Assembly: GCF_003334855.1 (NCBI RefSeq)
Contig: NZ_QOWE01000005.1
Location: 248,001-312,000 of the forward strand
Source of the DNA: Larkinella punicea
GTDB taxonomy: Bacteria > Bacteroidota > Bacteroidia > Cytophagales > Spirosomataceae
Reading direction: 5' to 3'
DNA: 64,000 bases
The translations under genes and the position numbers were made by a program. Every line of letters begins with the position of its first letter. The stretch's first letter is position 1. Below, in pieces: positions 33,189 to 43,200 of the stretch. The notes under the pieces are model-generated. The model was not told where the DNA came from, ran no database searches, and saw only the letters and a program-made list of their open reading frames with translations.

Positions 33189-34334
33189 CTTCACTTTTAT
33201 GCTTTCTTTCACCGAATCGGCTTTCGCTTTCAGTGTATTTAAATCTGAACTAATAACGGTAATGTGTCCCATTTTGCGAAACGGGCGGGTGATTTTTTTA
33301 CCGTACAGAAAAGGAAACACGCCCGGCATTGCCAGCAGGGCTTCCATGCCTTCATACCGGGCGGGGCCGCTGTGGCCGGGTTCGCCCAGTAAGTTGATCA
33401 TGGCGGCTGGCGAAAGGATGGCCGTATCGCCCAACGGCAGGTTCAGGATGGCCCGCCAGTGTTGTTCAAACTGCGACGTCACATTCGCCCGAATCGTGTG
33501 GTGACCGCTGTTGTGCGGACGTGGTGCCACTTCGTTAACGATGATTTGCTGGTCTTTCGTCAGAAACAGTTCCACCGCCAGCAAACCGACAATTCCGAAG
33601 GCGTCGGCGGTTTTTCGGGCAATTTCCTGGGCCTGCCGGTCGACGGTTTCGGAAACCGCTGCGGGGGCAAACAGGTATTCCACCAGATTCTGTTCGGGGT
33701 GAAAAACCATTTCGACCGTCGGAAAGGTTGCCGTTTGGCCCTGCTCGTTGCGGGCGACAATCACTGCCAGTTCCTTTTCAAAATCGACGGCTTTTTCCAG
33801 AACGCCCGGCGCGTCGAAGGCTTTATCCACGTCGTCAACGGAAGCAATGCGCTGCACCCCGCGACCATCGTAGCCATCGCGGCCCAGTTTATGGAAAGCT
33901 GGCAGAAAATCCGGATTTTTCGCTAAAGCCTGCGCTACCTCATCCCGGTTTTCGGTCAGAATGAAATCGGCGGTTGGCAGGTTGTGCTCGCGGTAAAATT
34001 GTTTCTGCGCCCGTTTGTCCTGAATAATCCGGATCACCGACGGCTGCGGAAAAACCCGCTTTCCTTCGCGCTCCAGAGCTTCCAGGGCATCGACATTGAC
34101 GCGCTCAATTTCAATCGTCAGCACATCGACCTGCTGGCCAAACTCATAAACCGTATCGTAGTCGGTGAGTGCCCCTTGCGTGAATGACGTAGCCAGGTGG
34201 CGGCAGGGTGCTTCGGCATCGGGGTCCAGAATATGGACAATCAGGTTCCAGTCGATCCCGGCCTGAATCAGCATCAGACCCAGTTGACCTCCTCCGAGGA
34301 TTCCAATGCGGGTAGTGGGGTTGAATGTAAGCAT
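33183..34334 (-). CDS. purK: N5-carboxyaminoimidazole ribonucleotide synthetase
   Basis: PurK is the ATP-grasp enzyme that carboxylates AIR using ATP and bicarbonate. The ATG at 34334 opens with RIGILGGGQLGLML a few residues in; an upstream extension lies across the promoter. The 383-residue protein shows LGRDGYDGRGVQ near 145, the ATP-binding EKAVDFEKELAVIVARN block near 173-189, and EVAPRPHNSGHHTI near 262-275, the family's metal/phosphate signature. It heads a purK-purE unit. Its last codons and stop lie inside an intergenic repeat. Confidence 0.96.
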   Translation of the reverse strand: MLTFNPTTRIGILGGGQLGLMLIQAGIDWNLIVHILDPDAEAPCRHLATSFTQGALTDYDTVYEFGQQVDVLTIEIERVNVDALEALEREGKRVFPQPSVIRIIQDKRAQKQFYREHNLPTADFILTENRDEVAQALAKNPDFLPAFHKLGRDGYDGRGVQRIASVDDVDKAFDAPGVLEKAVDFEKELAVIVARNEQGQTATFPTVEMVFHPEQNLVEYLFAPAAVSETVDRQAQEIARKTADAFGIVGLLAVELFLTKDQQIIVNEVAPRPHNSGHHTIRANVTSQFEQHWRAILNLPLGDTAILSPAAMINLLGEPGHSGPARYEGMEALLAMPGVFPFLYGKKITRPFRKMGHITVISSDLNTLKAKADSVKESIKVKS

Positions 34335-34352
34335 ACTTGTAACAATCCTCTG

Positions 34353-34360
34353 CAAAAGTA
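34353..34360 (-). promoter_or_regulatory. -7 element before purK
   Basis: The minus strand reads TACTTTTG. The predicted start of transcription is only about a dozen bases before the ATG at 34334, which supports that start codon. No -33 TTTG is visible. Confidence 0.42.
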
Positions 34361-34525
34361 GCCCCAATTCGGAGTTTATCGTACTTTTTAAGACACTTGT
34401 TTTATCAATTTAGGATCGGTTAATAGGTTTATCCTCGTTTGAGACCCGCCCGGTTCTCAACAATTCCAACTCTTCCTGTTAATTTGCACGTTCATACCTG
34501 AAGCGGGAAGTATTAAAAGTAGATT

Positions 34526-34614
34526 ATGAGACATGAGATGAAAGACAAAAGACGAGTCAACTATTTGACTATCAATCATCTATCTCATTTCTCACGTCTA
34601 ACCTCTTTCATCTC
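34526..34614. repeat. Imperfect inverted repeat before the GtrA gene
   Basis: TGAGACATGAGAT pairs with ATCTCATTTCTCA (34582-34594), and GAGATGAAAGA (34535-34545) with TCTTTCATCTC (34604-34614). AGTCAA/TTGACT (34555-34570) forms a perfect inner hairpin. It shares the words AGACAAAAGAC with 30534-30609 and TCATTTCTCA with 9023-9103. It lies just upstream of the GtrA start. Confidence 0.65.
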
Positions 34615-34624
34615 TATTTAACCT

Positions 34625-35116
34625 ATGAAGGACAAACTATTCAATCAAAAAGACCTAATTGCGTATTTCATTGTTGCGGCCATTGGTGCCTCCCTGCAAA
34701 TTGTTGTGAGTTCGTTGCTTCAGGAGTGGTTTAAGGTTTCCTACGAAAATGGCGTCTTACTGGGCTACATCAGTTCGTTTTTCATCGGCTTTTTTCTCAC
34801 CAAACTGCTGGCGTTTAACGCCAAAAACTCGGCCAAAACCCGCCGGGAGATGGTTAAATTTGCGATGGTTTCGGTGATTTCCTGCCTAATTACGGTCTAT
34901 GGTGCGTCGGCCTTATACAACTTCTCGATCAGTCAGAACGGGATCTATATATTCACGCTGCCGGGGTCGGTTAAAACCGTGAACCTAAACAAGTTATTCT
35001 CCCACACCTTTGGCATGGGCCTGAGTTTTATCTCCAATTACATTCTGCACAAAACCTTTACCTTCAAAAATACCGGTTTCTACGAACGGCTGAAATCGCT
35101 GCTGAATCTGAACTAA
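34625..35116 (+). CDS. GtrA family membrane protein
   Basis: A 163-residue protein with four membrane helices, the GtrA layout: a first helix after LNQKDLIAYFIVAAIGASLQI-type opening, GYISSFFIGFFLTKLLAF near 47-64, and the closing SFISNYILHKTFTF motif near 138-151, the family's best signature. GtrA proteins are thought to flip or shuttle polyprenyl-linked sugars. No glycosyltransferase partner is adjacent. It converges on the SNF2 helicase with five bases between stops. Confidence 0.88.
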   Translation: MKDKLFNQKDLIAYFIVAAIGASLQIVVSSLLQEWFKVSYENGVLLGYISSFFIGFFLTKLLAFNAKNSAKTRREMVKFAMVSVISCLITVYGASALYNFSISQNGIYIFTLPGSVKTVNLNKLFSHTFGMGLSFISNYILHKTFTFKNTGFYERLKSLLNLN

Positions 35117-35121
35117 TCCGG

Positions 35122-38100
35122 TCAATCCAGCAACGCCAGAATGTCTTCCTTCGTCAGCGATTTCATGAAGTTTTCCTCGGTCGTAATCAGGTCGCTGGCG
35201 AGCTTTTGCTTAGAACGTTGCAGGGCCAGAATCTTCTCCTCCACGGTATTGCGGGAAATAAATTTGTAGGTAAAAACCGTCCGTTTCTGCCCAATCCGGT
35301 GGGCGCGGTCGATGGCCTGGGCCTCGATGGCCGGGTTCCACCACGGATCGAGAATGAACACGTAATCGGCCGCCGTCAGGTTGTGACCCAGTCCGCCCGC
35401 TTTCAGCGAAATCAGAAACAGCTTGATCGAATCGTTGTTCTGAAACAGATCCACCTGCCCCCGCCGGTCCTGCGTCGAACCGTCCAGGTACGCATATTGA
35501 ATCCCGCGCTCCTGCAAATACTGCTGAACAACGTCCAGGTGCTTGATGAACTGACTGAATACCAAAATCTTGTGATTGTCCGCCATCGCACCTTCCAGCC
35601 GCATTACCATGTCGTCCAGTTTGCCGGAGTTGCCTTCGTACGTTTCGTCGATCATCCGCGGGTGGTTCGCAATCTGGCGGAGTTTGGTCAATCCCTGTAA
35701 GACCACCATCTGCGATTTGGCCATGCCGTCTTCTTCAATGCGTTCCAGAATCAGGTTCCGGTAATACGACTTGGCTTCTTCGTACTGCTTCTCCTGTTCC
35801 GGCGACATGTCGCTGTAGTGGATATTCTCCACTTTTTCGGGCAGATCACGCGCTACCTGCGACTTGTGCCGCCGGAGCATGAACGGTTTGATAATGCCGT
35901 AAAGCCGCTGCGTTTTCTGCTCGTCGTTCTTTTTCTCAATCGGAATCTGAAACTCGTTGCGGAAAAACGTCTGGCTGCCCAGCAAACCGGGGTTGATAAA
36001 CGTCATCTGCGTCCACAAATCCATCGTGCTGTTTTCCAACGGCGTTCCGGTCAGAATAAGCCGGTGGGCCGAGTCGAGTTGCATCACTGCCCGGGTGATG
36101 TGCGACGACGGATTTTTGATGGCCTGCGATTCGTCCAGAATGATGTAATGAAACCGGTACATCTTCAGCAAATCGATGTCGATCCGGACAATGCCGTACG
36201 AGGTCAAAATCACATCATAGCCATCGAACTGGGCGGTATTTTTGTCGCGGTAGGTTCCGGTATACGCCATCACGCGCAGGCCGGGCGTAAACCGTTTGGC
36301 TTCCAGTTCCCAGTTATACAGCAGTGAAGTGGGCATCACGAGCAGCGTTGGTTCCGTAAAACCGGCTTCCTTCTGCGACTGCAACATCGCCAGCGTCATG
36401 ACGGTTTTGCCCAACCCCATGTCGTCGGCCAGGCAACCGCCAAACCGGTATTGGTTCAGGAATTGCAGCCAGTCGTAACCGGCTTTCTGGTAAGGCCGCA
36501 ATTCGCCCTTAAAACCGGCGGGCAGCGGGTGCGCATTGATTTCTTCGAAACTCCGCAGTTTTTCGAGCTTTCGGCTGATTACCGCCGACGCCAAACTTTC
36601 TTCCTGCAACTCCTGCACCAGCGCAATGTGGTGTTTGTGAAGCACCAGCCGGTCGCTGTCGACCTCGTGTTCCATGAACGCGAAGAGTTCCGAATATTTC
36701 GTAAACCACGTTTCGGGAATGACGGCGACTTCGCCGTTGGGCAGCGTAAACTCCCGTTTCTTGTTCAGAATCAGCGAACGGAGCTTGATAAACGGGATTT
36801 CAAATTCTCCGAATTGCACTTTCGCGTAAATGTCGAACCAGTCGCGGGTTTCGTTGATCGAAACCACAATGGACGAATAGCCTAAAAAATACCGTTTGGC
36901 GTCGTTGGCGTGTTGCGAAATCTGAAAACCGGCTTCTACCAGCCGGTTGTGGTTCTGCTGAAGCCACTCGAAAGCGGCCGCTTTTCCCAGTTTGGAATGG
37001 CCGTTGTCTTTCAGTTCGAGGCCGTTTTCCTTGAGCCAGAAAAGCGTCGATTTCTCTTTCCGGACATCCCGGCGAATCTTGTGAAAAACGTAGTCATCGC
37101 CCTTCTTTTCGATGCTGACGTTGGACGAATCCGTGAAACCGTCGTAGCGAAACGTAAACTGACCGTACTGAAACAGCAAGTCGAAAACCACCTGCGAATC
37201 GTCGACGGGCGCAGCATGAGCCATTTCCGTCAGCACGTTATTCATCCGTTCCGACGCCCCGTTTCCGTTCCGATGGCCGGTCGAAGCCGCCTGATCAAAC
37301 AGCGCGGGTGTGGCCCGGTGCGCAACGGCATGTTCCGAAACCGTCAGCACGGGCGCGGGCGGCAGCACTTCGTTCCGGATCTCAAACCCTCTGGCGTATA
37401 CGTCGTAGGATGCAATCAGGGGGGCTACGAAGCGGTGATAGTACTGATCTTCAATGTTTTTCGGAATAACGATATTTCTCTTTTGCAGAAACGGGCGCAG
37501 TTTTTTGCCATCGACATTTTTATCGAAATGAAACAACCGCTTGCCCACCATCATCCAGGCCGGATCGTCGCAAATCAACAGCGCATCCTTAAACTGAAAT
37601 TCGACCCGTTCCCCGGCGTATTTGATAATCGGAAAATATTCCGTGGAAATTTCGGTTCGCACAAAATTGAAAAAGACGCGGGCCTTGTCCGGCATCCGCT
37701 CAACGGACATCCAGGCCGGGTTGCCGTCGTTGCCCATGACATACAACGGTTTTTCGGCCAGCCGCTCCAGAATCAGCGCCCGACGGGTTTCGAGGTAGTC
37801 ACAAATCCGTTCCCGCAGTTCTTTATCGCCTTTCTGGGCGTCGTAAACCTTCAGAAAGAAATCGACCGCCGGTAATTTTTTGGGATTAAATTTTTTCAGA
37901 ATGACGTCCTGCTGGATTTCGTCGATGATCCGAATCAGCTCAAAATCAGCGTCGTCCAGTTCACTGGCAAACTCCCCGGCGTTTTTGGCCGACAGTGTCT
38001 GGTTCTGCAGCGTCAGCTCACCGCGCGCATTGAGTTGCACGACGAAGGCTTCAAACAGATACCCCAGAAACTCATGTTGCAGGAGTGAATAGACCAGTTG

Positions 38101-38127
38101 AAACGGTTCCGCGGGAGAGACTTTCAT
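35122..38127 (-). CDS. SNF2-family DEAD/DEAH ATPase (Swi2/Snf2-like helicase)
   Basis: The ATG at 38127 (MKVSPAEP) is preferred; a 36-residue longer frame has no recognisable conserved start. The 1001-residue protein has a long N-terminal region (about 1-520) of unknown fold and a C-terminal SNF2 motor: Walker A-like DDMGLGKTVMTLAML, motif II DESQAIKN, motif III LTGTPLENS, motif V and VI in SLKAGGLGHNLTAADYV and QAIDRAHRIGQKR. These ATPases translocate on double-stranded DNA to strip or remodel bound proteins. Bacterial versions often accompany transcription recycling or phage defence, but no defence partner is adjacent here. Confidence 0.93.
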   Translation of the reverse strand: MKVSPAEPFQLVYSLLQHEFLGYLFEAFVVQLNARGELTLQNQTLSAKNAGEFASELDDADFELIRIIDEIQQDVILKKFNPKKLPAVDFFLKVYDAQKGDKELRERICDYLETRRALILERLAEKPLYVMGNDGNPAWMSVERMPDKARVFFNFVRTEISTEYFPIIKYAGERVEFQFKDALLICDDPAWMMVGKRLFHFDKNVDGKKLRPFLQKRNIVIPKNIEDQYYHRFVAPLIASYDVYARGFEIRNEVLPPAPVLTVSEHAVAHRATPALFDQAASTGHRNGNGASERMNNVLTEMAHAAPVDDSQVVFDLLFQYGQFTFRYDGFTDSSNVSIEKKGDDYVFHKIRRDVRKEKSTLFWLKENGLELKDNGHSKLGKAAAFEWLQQNHNRLVEAGFQISQHANDAKRYFLGYSSIVVSINETRDWFDIYAKVQFGEFEIPFIKLRSLILNKKREFTLPNGEVAVIPETWFTKYSELFAFMEHEVDSDRLVLHKHHIALVQELQEESLASAVISRKLEKLRSFEEINAHPLPAGFKGELRPYQKAGYDWLQFLNQYRFGGCLADDMGLGKTVMTLAMLQSQKEAGFTEPTLLVMPTSLLYNWELEAKRFTPGLRVMAYTGTYRDKNTAQFDGYDVILTSYGIVRIDIDLLKMYRFHYIILDESQAIKNPSSHITRAVMQLDSAHRLILTGTPLENSTMDLWTQMTFINPGLLGSQTFFRNEFQIPIEKKNDEQKTQRLYGIIKPFMLRRHKSQVARDLPEKVENIHYSDMSPEQEKQYEEAKSYYRNLILERIEEDGMAKSQMVVLQGLTKLRQIANHPRMIDETYEGNSGKLDDMVMRLEGAMADNHKILVFSQFIKHLDVVQQYLQERGIQYAYLDGSTQDRRGQVDLFQNNDSIKLFLISLKAGGLGHNLTAADYVFILDPWWNPAIEAQAIDRAHRIGQKRTVFTYKFISRNTVEEKILALQRSKQKLASDLITTEENFMKSLTKEDILALLD

Positions 38128-38531
38128 AACACCGTATTGATTACTGCCTGACTGCACCAGGCCCGGAAATACCGGGTTGATCGTAAAAAAATCGCGCTTC
38201 CGGACGGTATGGATAAGCTTTAAAAAAGAAAGCAAAAAGGCTGATTTGCCGTCCGGTTAGAATATGCAACAAACTCAAATATACGAAGAGCTACAACAAA
38301 GGCAAATCGAAAAACACGGAAGCCTGTGCGAACTGATTTTACGGCCTGTGAATAGTCCCAGCGGCATTTTTACGCGGTAAATTTTAAAAGCCGGTTTGCC
38401 CGGTCGGAGCGATGAAACGACCCCGAAAACAAAACCGCCTAGTACCTAAGTGAGAAAAAATTGCAATTCATTCAGAAAGCAAGCGAGGGTTGTGCCAATT
38501 TTTCTTGTCTTTGTAGTAGACCCTGAACTGT
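38128..38531. other. 404-base divergent gap between the SNF2 gene and the sigma factor gene
   Basis: It holds a strong minus-strand promoter (38276-38306). The plus strand near 38500 has TTGTCTTTG, a one-mismatch -7 candidate for the sigma factor gene. A 38-codon frame at 38264 overlaps the promoter and is not believed. No RNA gene was recognised. Confidence 0.55.
38276..38306 (-). promoter_or_regulatory. Full Bacteroidota promoter for the SNF2 gene
   Basis: On the minus strand TTTG (38306-38303), a 19-base spacer and TATATTTG (38283-38276) form an exact match to the -33/-7 consensus. Transcription would start near 38269, giving about 140 bases of leader to the ATG at 38127. Confidence 0.7.
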
Positions 38532-39191
38532 ATGAATGAATCGCCCCTGCAACCGGATTTTTCGGACGAACGACGCCCGGACGCACGCATAAGCCTGGTG
38601 GTGCCGATGGACCCAAACCGTGCTGCTGACCCGGAGTGGATGATCCGGCGGATGCTGCAATCGGACCCGGTAAAAGGGTTCGAGTTGCTCTATCAGCGGT
38701 ATTACGGCCCCTTGTGCAGCCACGTTACCCGGCTGGTCTATTCCCGCGAAATTGGCGAGGACCTGGTCGGTGATCTGTTTTTCCACCTGTGGCAAACGAA
38801 TCAGTATACCCAGATCACCGGGTCGTTCCGGGCCTACCTGTTTTCGGCCGCCCGCAACCGCGCCATCAACTACCTCCGCTGGGAATTTAACCGGACCGAA
38901 CCTACCGAAGACAACGAGTTGACAGACCCGGCAGACAGCACCGAATCCGATACTGATCTGGCTTTTGAAGAACTCACAACCCGGATCCACCGGGCCCTGG
39001 ACGCCCTGCCGCCCCAGTGCCGCAACGTGTTTGTGCTGAGCCGGTTTGAAGGTCGGAAAAACAGCGAAATCGGGGCTGATCTGCACATCTCGGTCAAAAC
39101 CGTAGAAGGTCACCTCACCAAAGCCCTGAGCCGGTTAAGACAGGCCCTCCACGACTATTGGCTGGTGTTACTCCTGCTGCTGACCTGGTAA
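38532..39191 (+). CDS. FecI-like ECF RNA polymerase sigma factor
   Basis: A 219-residue sigma-70 family factor with region 2 near 50-115 (YQRYYGPLCSHVTRLVYSREIGEDLVGDLFFHLW) seen as the -10-binding helices, and region 4 near 150-205 with LPPQCRNVFVLSRFEGRKNSEIG and a helix-turn-helix LHISVKTVEGHLTKAL. A hydrophobic tail WLVLLLLLTW closes the protein, common in Bacteroidota members. It heads an operon with an anti-sigma factor, an STN-type SusC and SusD, and would be released when the receptor binds its ligand. Confidence 0.92.
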   Translation: MNESPLQPDFSDERRPDARISLVVPMDPNRAADPEWMIRRMLQSDPVKGFELLYQRYYGPLCSHVTRLVYSREIGEDLVGDLFFHLWQTNQYTQITGSFRAYLFSAARNRAINYLRWEFNRTEPTEDNELTDPADSTESDTDLAFEELTTRIHRALDALPPQCRNVFVLSRFEGRKNSEIGADLHISVKTVEGHLTKALSRLRQALHDYWLVLLLLLTW

Positions 39192-39218
39192 GTATCTCTC
39201 CTCATTTTCGACAACAAC

Positions 39219-40220
39219 ATGCAATCGGAACTATCCAAGGCACTGCTCTTTGCCTATTTTGAAGGGACTACCACGCCGATCCAGACCCAGCGGATTCAGC
39301 GATGGCGACAGAAACCCGAAAACCGGGAGCGGTTTTTCGCCTGTCTGGAAGAATGGGAAAATCAGCGGCTGCAATACGAAGCCGACCCGGAAACTGCCTT
39401 CCACCAGTTCAGGGAACGGATTCAGCAACTCGAATCAATCCCCGAAACACCGGTTTTGCCGCTGGAGACGCCCTCCGTCCGCCGGGCGTGGCTCGTTGCC
39501 GCTTCACTGGCGTTGCTCACGCTGCTGGCCGTCTGGCAGCGCGACCTTTGGCTCTACCGCACCTATTCAACGCAGTACGGCGAACTGAAAACCGTTGGTT
39601 TGCCCGACGGCAGCCGGGTGACGCTGAATGCGCACTCCAGCCTGCGGTTGTCGCGCTGGACGTTTGGCCGAACCAGCCGGGAAGTCTGGCTCATGGGCGA
39701 AGCCGAGTTTTCGGTCCGGCACCTGCCTACCCACCAGCGGTTTATTGTCCGGACGCCCGATGAGCTGGAAGTGGTCGTATTGGGCACTGAATTCGTGGTT
39801 TCGACCCATCGGCAAGGTTCGCGCATTGTGCTGAACAGCGGGAAAGTGGCTTTCCGGTCGTTGCAAGGCTCGTCGCCCGCGCCGGTGGTGATGAAACCGG
39901 GTGACGTGGCCACCGTCAGACCGGGCGGTCAGGTTCAGATGCAATCCCACCAGTCGGTCGAACGCTACCGGGTCTGGAAAGAACACCGGTTTCTATTCGA
40001 CCGGACGCCCTTATCGCAGGTGCTGACGACATTGGAAGAACATTTTGGCGAAACCGTACAACTGGCTGACTCCGAACTGGTTCACCGGCAGATTACCGGC
40101 ACGTTTCGCGCCGAAACCGCCCCGGTTCTGCTCGATTTGCTGACCACGCTGACCCGCACGCAGGTTGTCGAAACCGATTCGGGCAAAGTGATGATTCCCC
40201 TTTCCCCCCTAAACCCTTAA
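39219..40220 (+). CDS. FecR-like anti-sigma factor
   Basis: A 333-residue inner-membrane protein. The cytosolic N-terminal ~85 residues should bind the sigma factor. A single helix (about 88-106, WLVAASLALLTLLAVWQ) crosses the membrane. The periplasmic FecR domain runs from GELKTVGLPDGSRVTLNAHSS near 122 to GKVAF near 208; a DUF4974-type domain (about 248-325) starts with RFLFDRTPLSQVLTTLEEHF and would contact the STN domain of SusC. It starts 27 bases after the sigma factor. Confidence 0.93.
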   Translation: MQSELSKALLFAYFEGTTTPIQTQRIQRWRQKPENRERFFACLEEWENQRLQYEADPETAFHQFRERIQQLESIPETPVLPLETPSVRRAWLVAASLALLTLLAVWQRDLWLYRTYSTQYGELKTVGLPDGSRVTLNAHSSLRLSRWTFGRTSREVWLMGEAEFSVRHLPTHQRFIVRTPDELEVVVLGTEFVVSTHRQGSRIVLNSGKVAFRSLQGSSPAPVVMKPGDVATVRPGGQVQMQSHQSVERYRVWKEHRFLFDRTPLSQVLTTLEEHFGETVQLADSELVHRQITGTFRAETAPVLLDLLTTLTRTQVVETDSGKVMIPLSPLNP

Positions 40221-40225
40221 AACGT

Positions 40226-43200
40226 ATGGTGCCATTTTTAAGAATCCTGCTGCCGACGGCGGGTTGTCTGCTCTCGGTGGCCGTTCAGGCGCAAACCCTG
40301 GCGTCGGTTCAGCCGACCCGGTCAGTCATCCAGTCGTCTCCCGGTTCTACGGTTCAACTGCGGGACGCCCTGCTGGAACTTCGCAGTCGCTACAAGGTCG
40401 ATCTGGCCTTTGAAGAACAGCAGCTTCAGGGCGTCAGCGTTCCCACCGGCTGGTTTCACCCCAAATGGTCGATGGAGAAAAACCTGGAAGGCTTGCTGCG
40501 GACCACGGATTTTCAGGTGAAACGACTGTCCAACGGAACGTATCTGATCGTGTCGAACGCAGCCCGACTGCGACCGGCGCGAACCGCATCGCCCAACCGG
40601 TCCGAAGCGCCGACAACGATGACGCAGCCCGAACATTCCGGGGCCAACGACAACGCTGCCACCCGAACCGGGCCGACTGAAACCGCAACGCAGCCCACCG
40701 ACGTGGCCGTTCAGGGGCGCGTGACCGCCAGCGGGTCGGACGAAGGACTTCCGGGCGTGAATGTGCAGGTGAAAGGAACGACAACCGGTACGACCACCGA
40801 CGCCAATGGCTCGTTTACGCTCCGGGTGCGCGACGAACAGGCGGTGCTCGTGTTTTCGTCCATCGGCTACGAAGCCCAGGAAGTGACGGTGGGCAGGCGG
40901 CAAACGCTGAGCGTGATCCTGAAACCGAGTGAGCGTTCGCTGGAAGAAGTGGTGGTAGTCGGGTATGGAACCGTTAAAAAAAGCGATTTGACGGGTTCGG
41001 TTTCGTCGGTTTCGGGCAGTGAATTTCACAAATTGCCGATGGCAACGCTCGATCAGGGATTGCAGGGCCGTGCCGCCGGGGTGCAGGTAACGCAAACCGA
41101 CGCGGCTCCCGGCGGCACGGTTTCGATCCGGATTCGGGGCGGCAATTCGATCACCAACAACAACGAGCCGTTGTACGTCGTGGACGGTTTTCCGGTGACG
41201 GCCCTCAAAAGCCTGAATCCATCGGACATCGAATCGATTGAAATTCTGAAAGATGCCTCGGCAACGGCCATCTACGGTTCGCGGGGTTCCAACGGCGTCG
41301 TGCTGATTACGACCAAACAGGCCAAGGCGGGTCAGTCGCGCTTCGACGCCGAATATTACACCGGTTTTCAGAAGCTGATCTACAAAATTCCGCTGCTGAA
41401 CGGAACGCAGTTTGCCGAACTCGCCAACGAAGCCGCTGCCTTCCGAAACCGGGCGTTGCCGTTTGCCGATCCGAAGGCGCTGGGCGAAGGCACCGACTGG
41501 CAGGACGCTATTTACCGAACCGCACCCATCCGAAACTACCAGCTCACGTTTTCGCAGGGACTGGAGAAAACCCGGTTTATGGTCAGTGGCAACTACTTCG
41601 ATCAGGACGGAATTATCAGCAACTCCAATTTCAAACGGTTGTCGCTGCGGTTCAACATGGAAACCAAAATCAACGCGAAACTGAAGTTTGGCAACAACCT
41701 GCAACTGAGCTACGTCAACAACCATGCGGTTCTGGTCAACAGCGGTGGTACCGGCAGCAATGGCGTGGTTCACACGGCTTTAACGAGCGGCCCGAACTTG
41801 CCGATTTACGACCAGGACGGCAATTATTTTGTCGACTGGCAGCAAATCGGTCCTTCCGTCCGGCGGGATAATGCGGTTTCGCTGGCCAATGAAACCACCA
41901 ACCTGACGCGCACCGCCCGCATTCTGGGCAACATGTTTCTGCAATACGAAGTCGTGAAAGGGCTGACCGCCCGCGTCAGTTTGGGGGCCGACGCCACGTT
42001 TTCGAAAAACAACCTCTACATTCCCCGCACCACCTACCGAGCCTATTTTCAAAACGGCATTGCCAACGTGAGCGACCAGCAATCGTATAACTGGCTGAAT
42101 GAAAACACCTTGACGTACGACAAAACCGTGGGTGTTCACCATCTCAATGTGCTGGGCGGTTTTACGGTTCAGCGGGAAATCAGCGAAGAGGTGGAAGCGA
42201 AAGGGCAGAATTTTGTCAACGACATTCTGACGTACAACAACCTGGAGGCCGCCGGGCTCGTGCAGCCAGCCGCTTCGGGGGCCAACCAATGGTCGCTGAT
42301 GTCGTACCTCGGCCGGATTAACTACGGGTTTCGGGAACGGTATCTGCTGACGGTTTCGCTGCGGGCCGATGGGTCGTCGCGGTTTGGAGCCAGCAACAAA
42401 TGGGGCTATTTCCCTTCCGGGGCGCTGGCCTGGCGGGTGTCGGAAGAACCGTTCATGCAGGCCCAGCGGGTCGTTTCCGATTTGAAATTTCGTACCAGCT
42501 ACGGCGTCACTGGTTTTCAGGAAATACCACTCTATCGCTCCCAGAGTTCACTGAGCAATACGTCCTCCATTCTTGGCAACAACCTCGCCATCGGGATTGC
42601 CCCATCGCGGGTTGCCAACCCGAACCTGAAATGGGAACGAACGGCGCAATTTGACGTCGGCATTGATTTCGGCGTTCTGAATAACCGGGTGCGGTTCACG
42701 GCTGATTATTACTACAAACGAACCAAAGACCTGCTGCTGGAAGTGAGTGTTCCCTGGACGTCGGGCTACAATACGTCGCTCCAGAATGTGGGCAGCACCG
42801 AGAACAAAGGGTTTGAATTTTCGGTCAGTGCCACACCGATCAACGGCAAATTCAAGTGGAACGTGGACGCCAATTACTCCCAAAACCGCAACAAAGTACT
42901 GAGTCTGGGCGGTGTAAACGAGTTTTTTGGTCCCGAATCGGGTTCCAGTTTCTATTCTCCCGGCCCGGCCATCCTGATCCGGAAAGGCCAGCCGGTCAAT
43001 TCCTTCTTTGGCTATATCGGCGACGGTTTGTTCCGCACGCAGGAAGAAATCGCCAGCGGTCCGGTTCACCGCTACATGGAACCGGGCGACCTGCGGTTTA
43101 AGGACGTGGACGGAAACGGCACGCTCTCCCCCGCCGACCGAACCATCATCGGCAACGCCCAGCCCAAGTTCATTTACGGCCTGAACAACACCTTCACCTA

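Noticed and set aside
35122-38127. The SNF2 ATPase as part of an anti-phage defence island.
   Set aside because: Neighbours are GtrA and a SusCD operon; no nuclease, methylase or known defence partner is present.
38264-38380. A 38-codon plus-strand frame upstream of the sigma factor gene.
   Set aside because: It covers the minus-strand consensus promoter of the SNF2 gene and shows no protein-like pattern.
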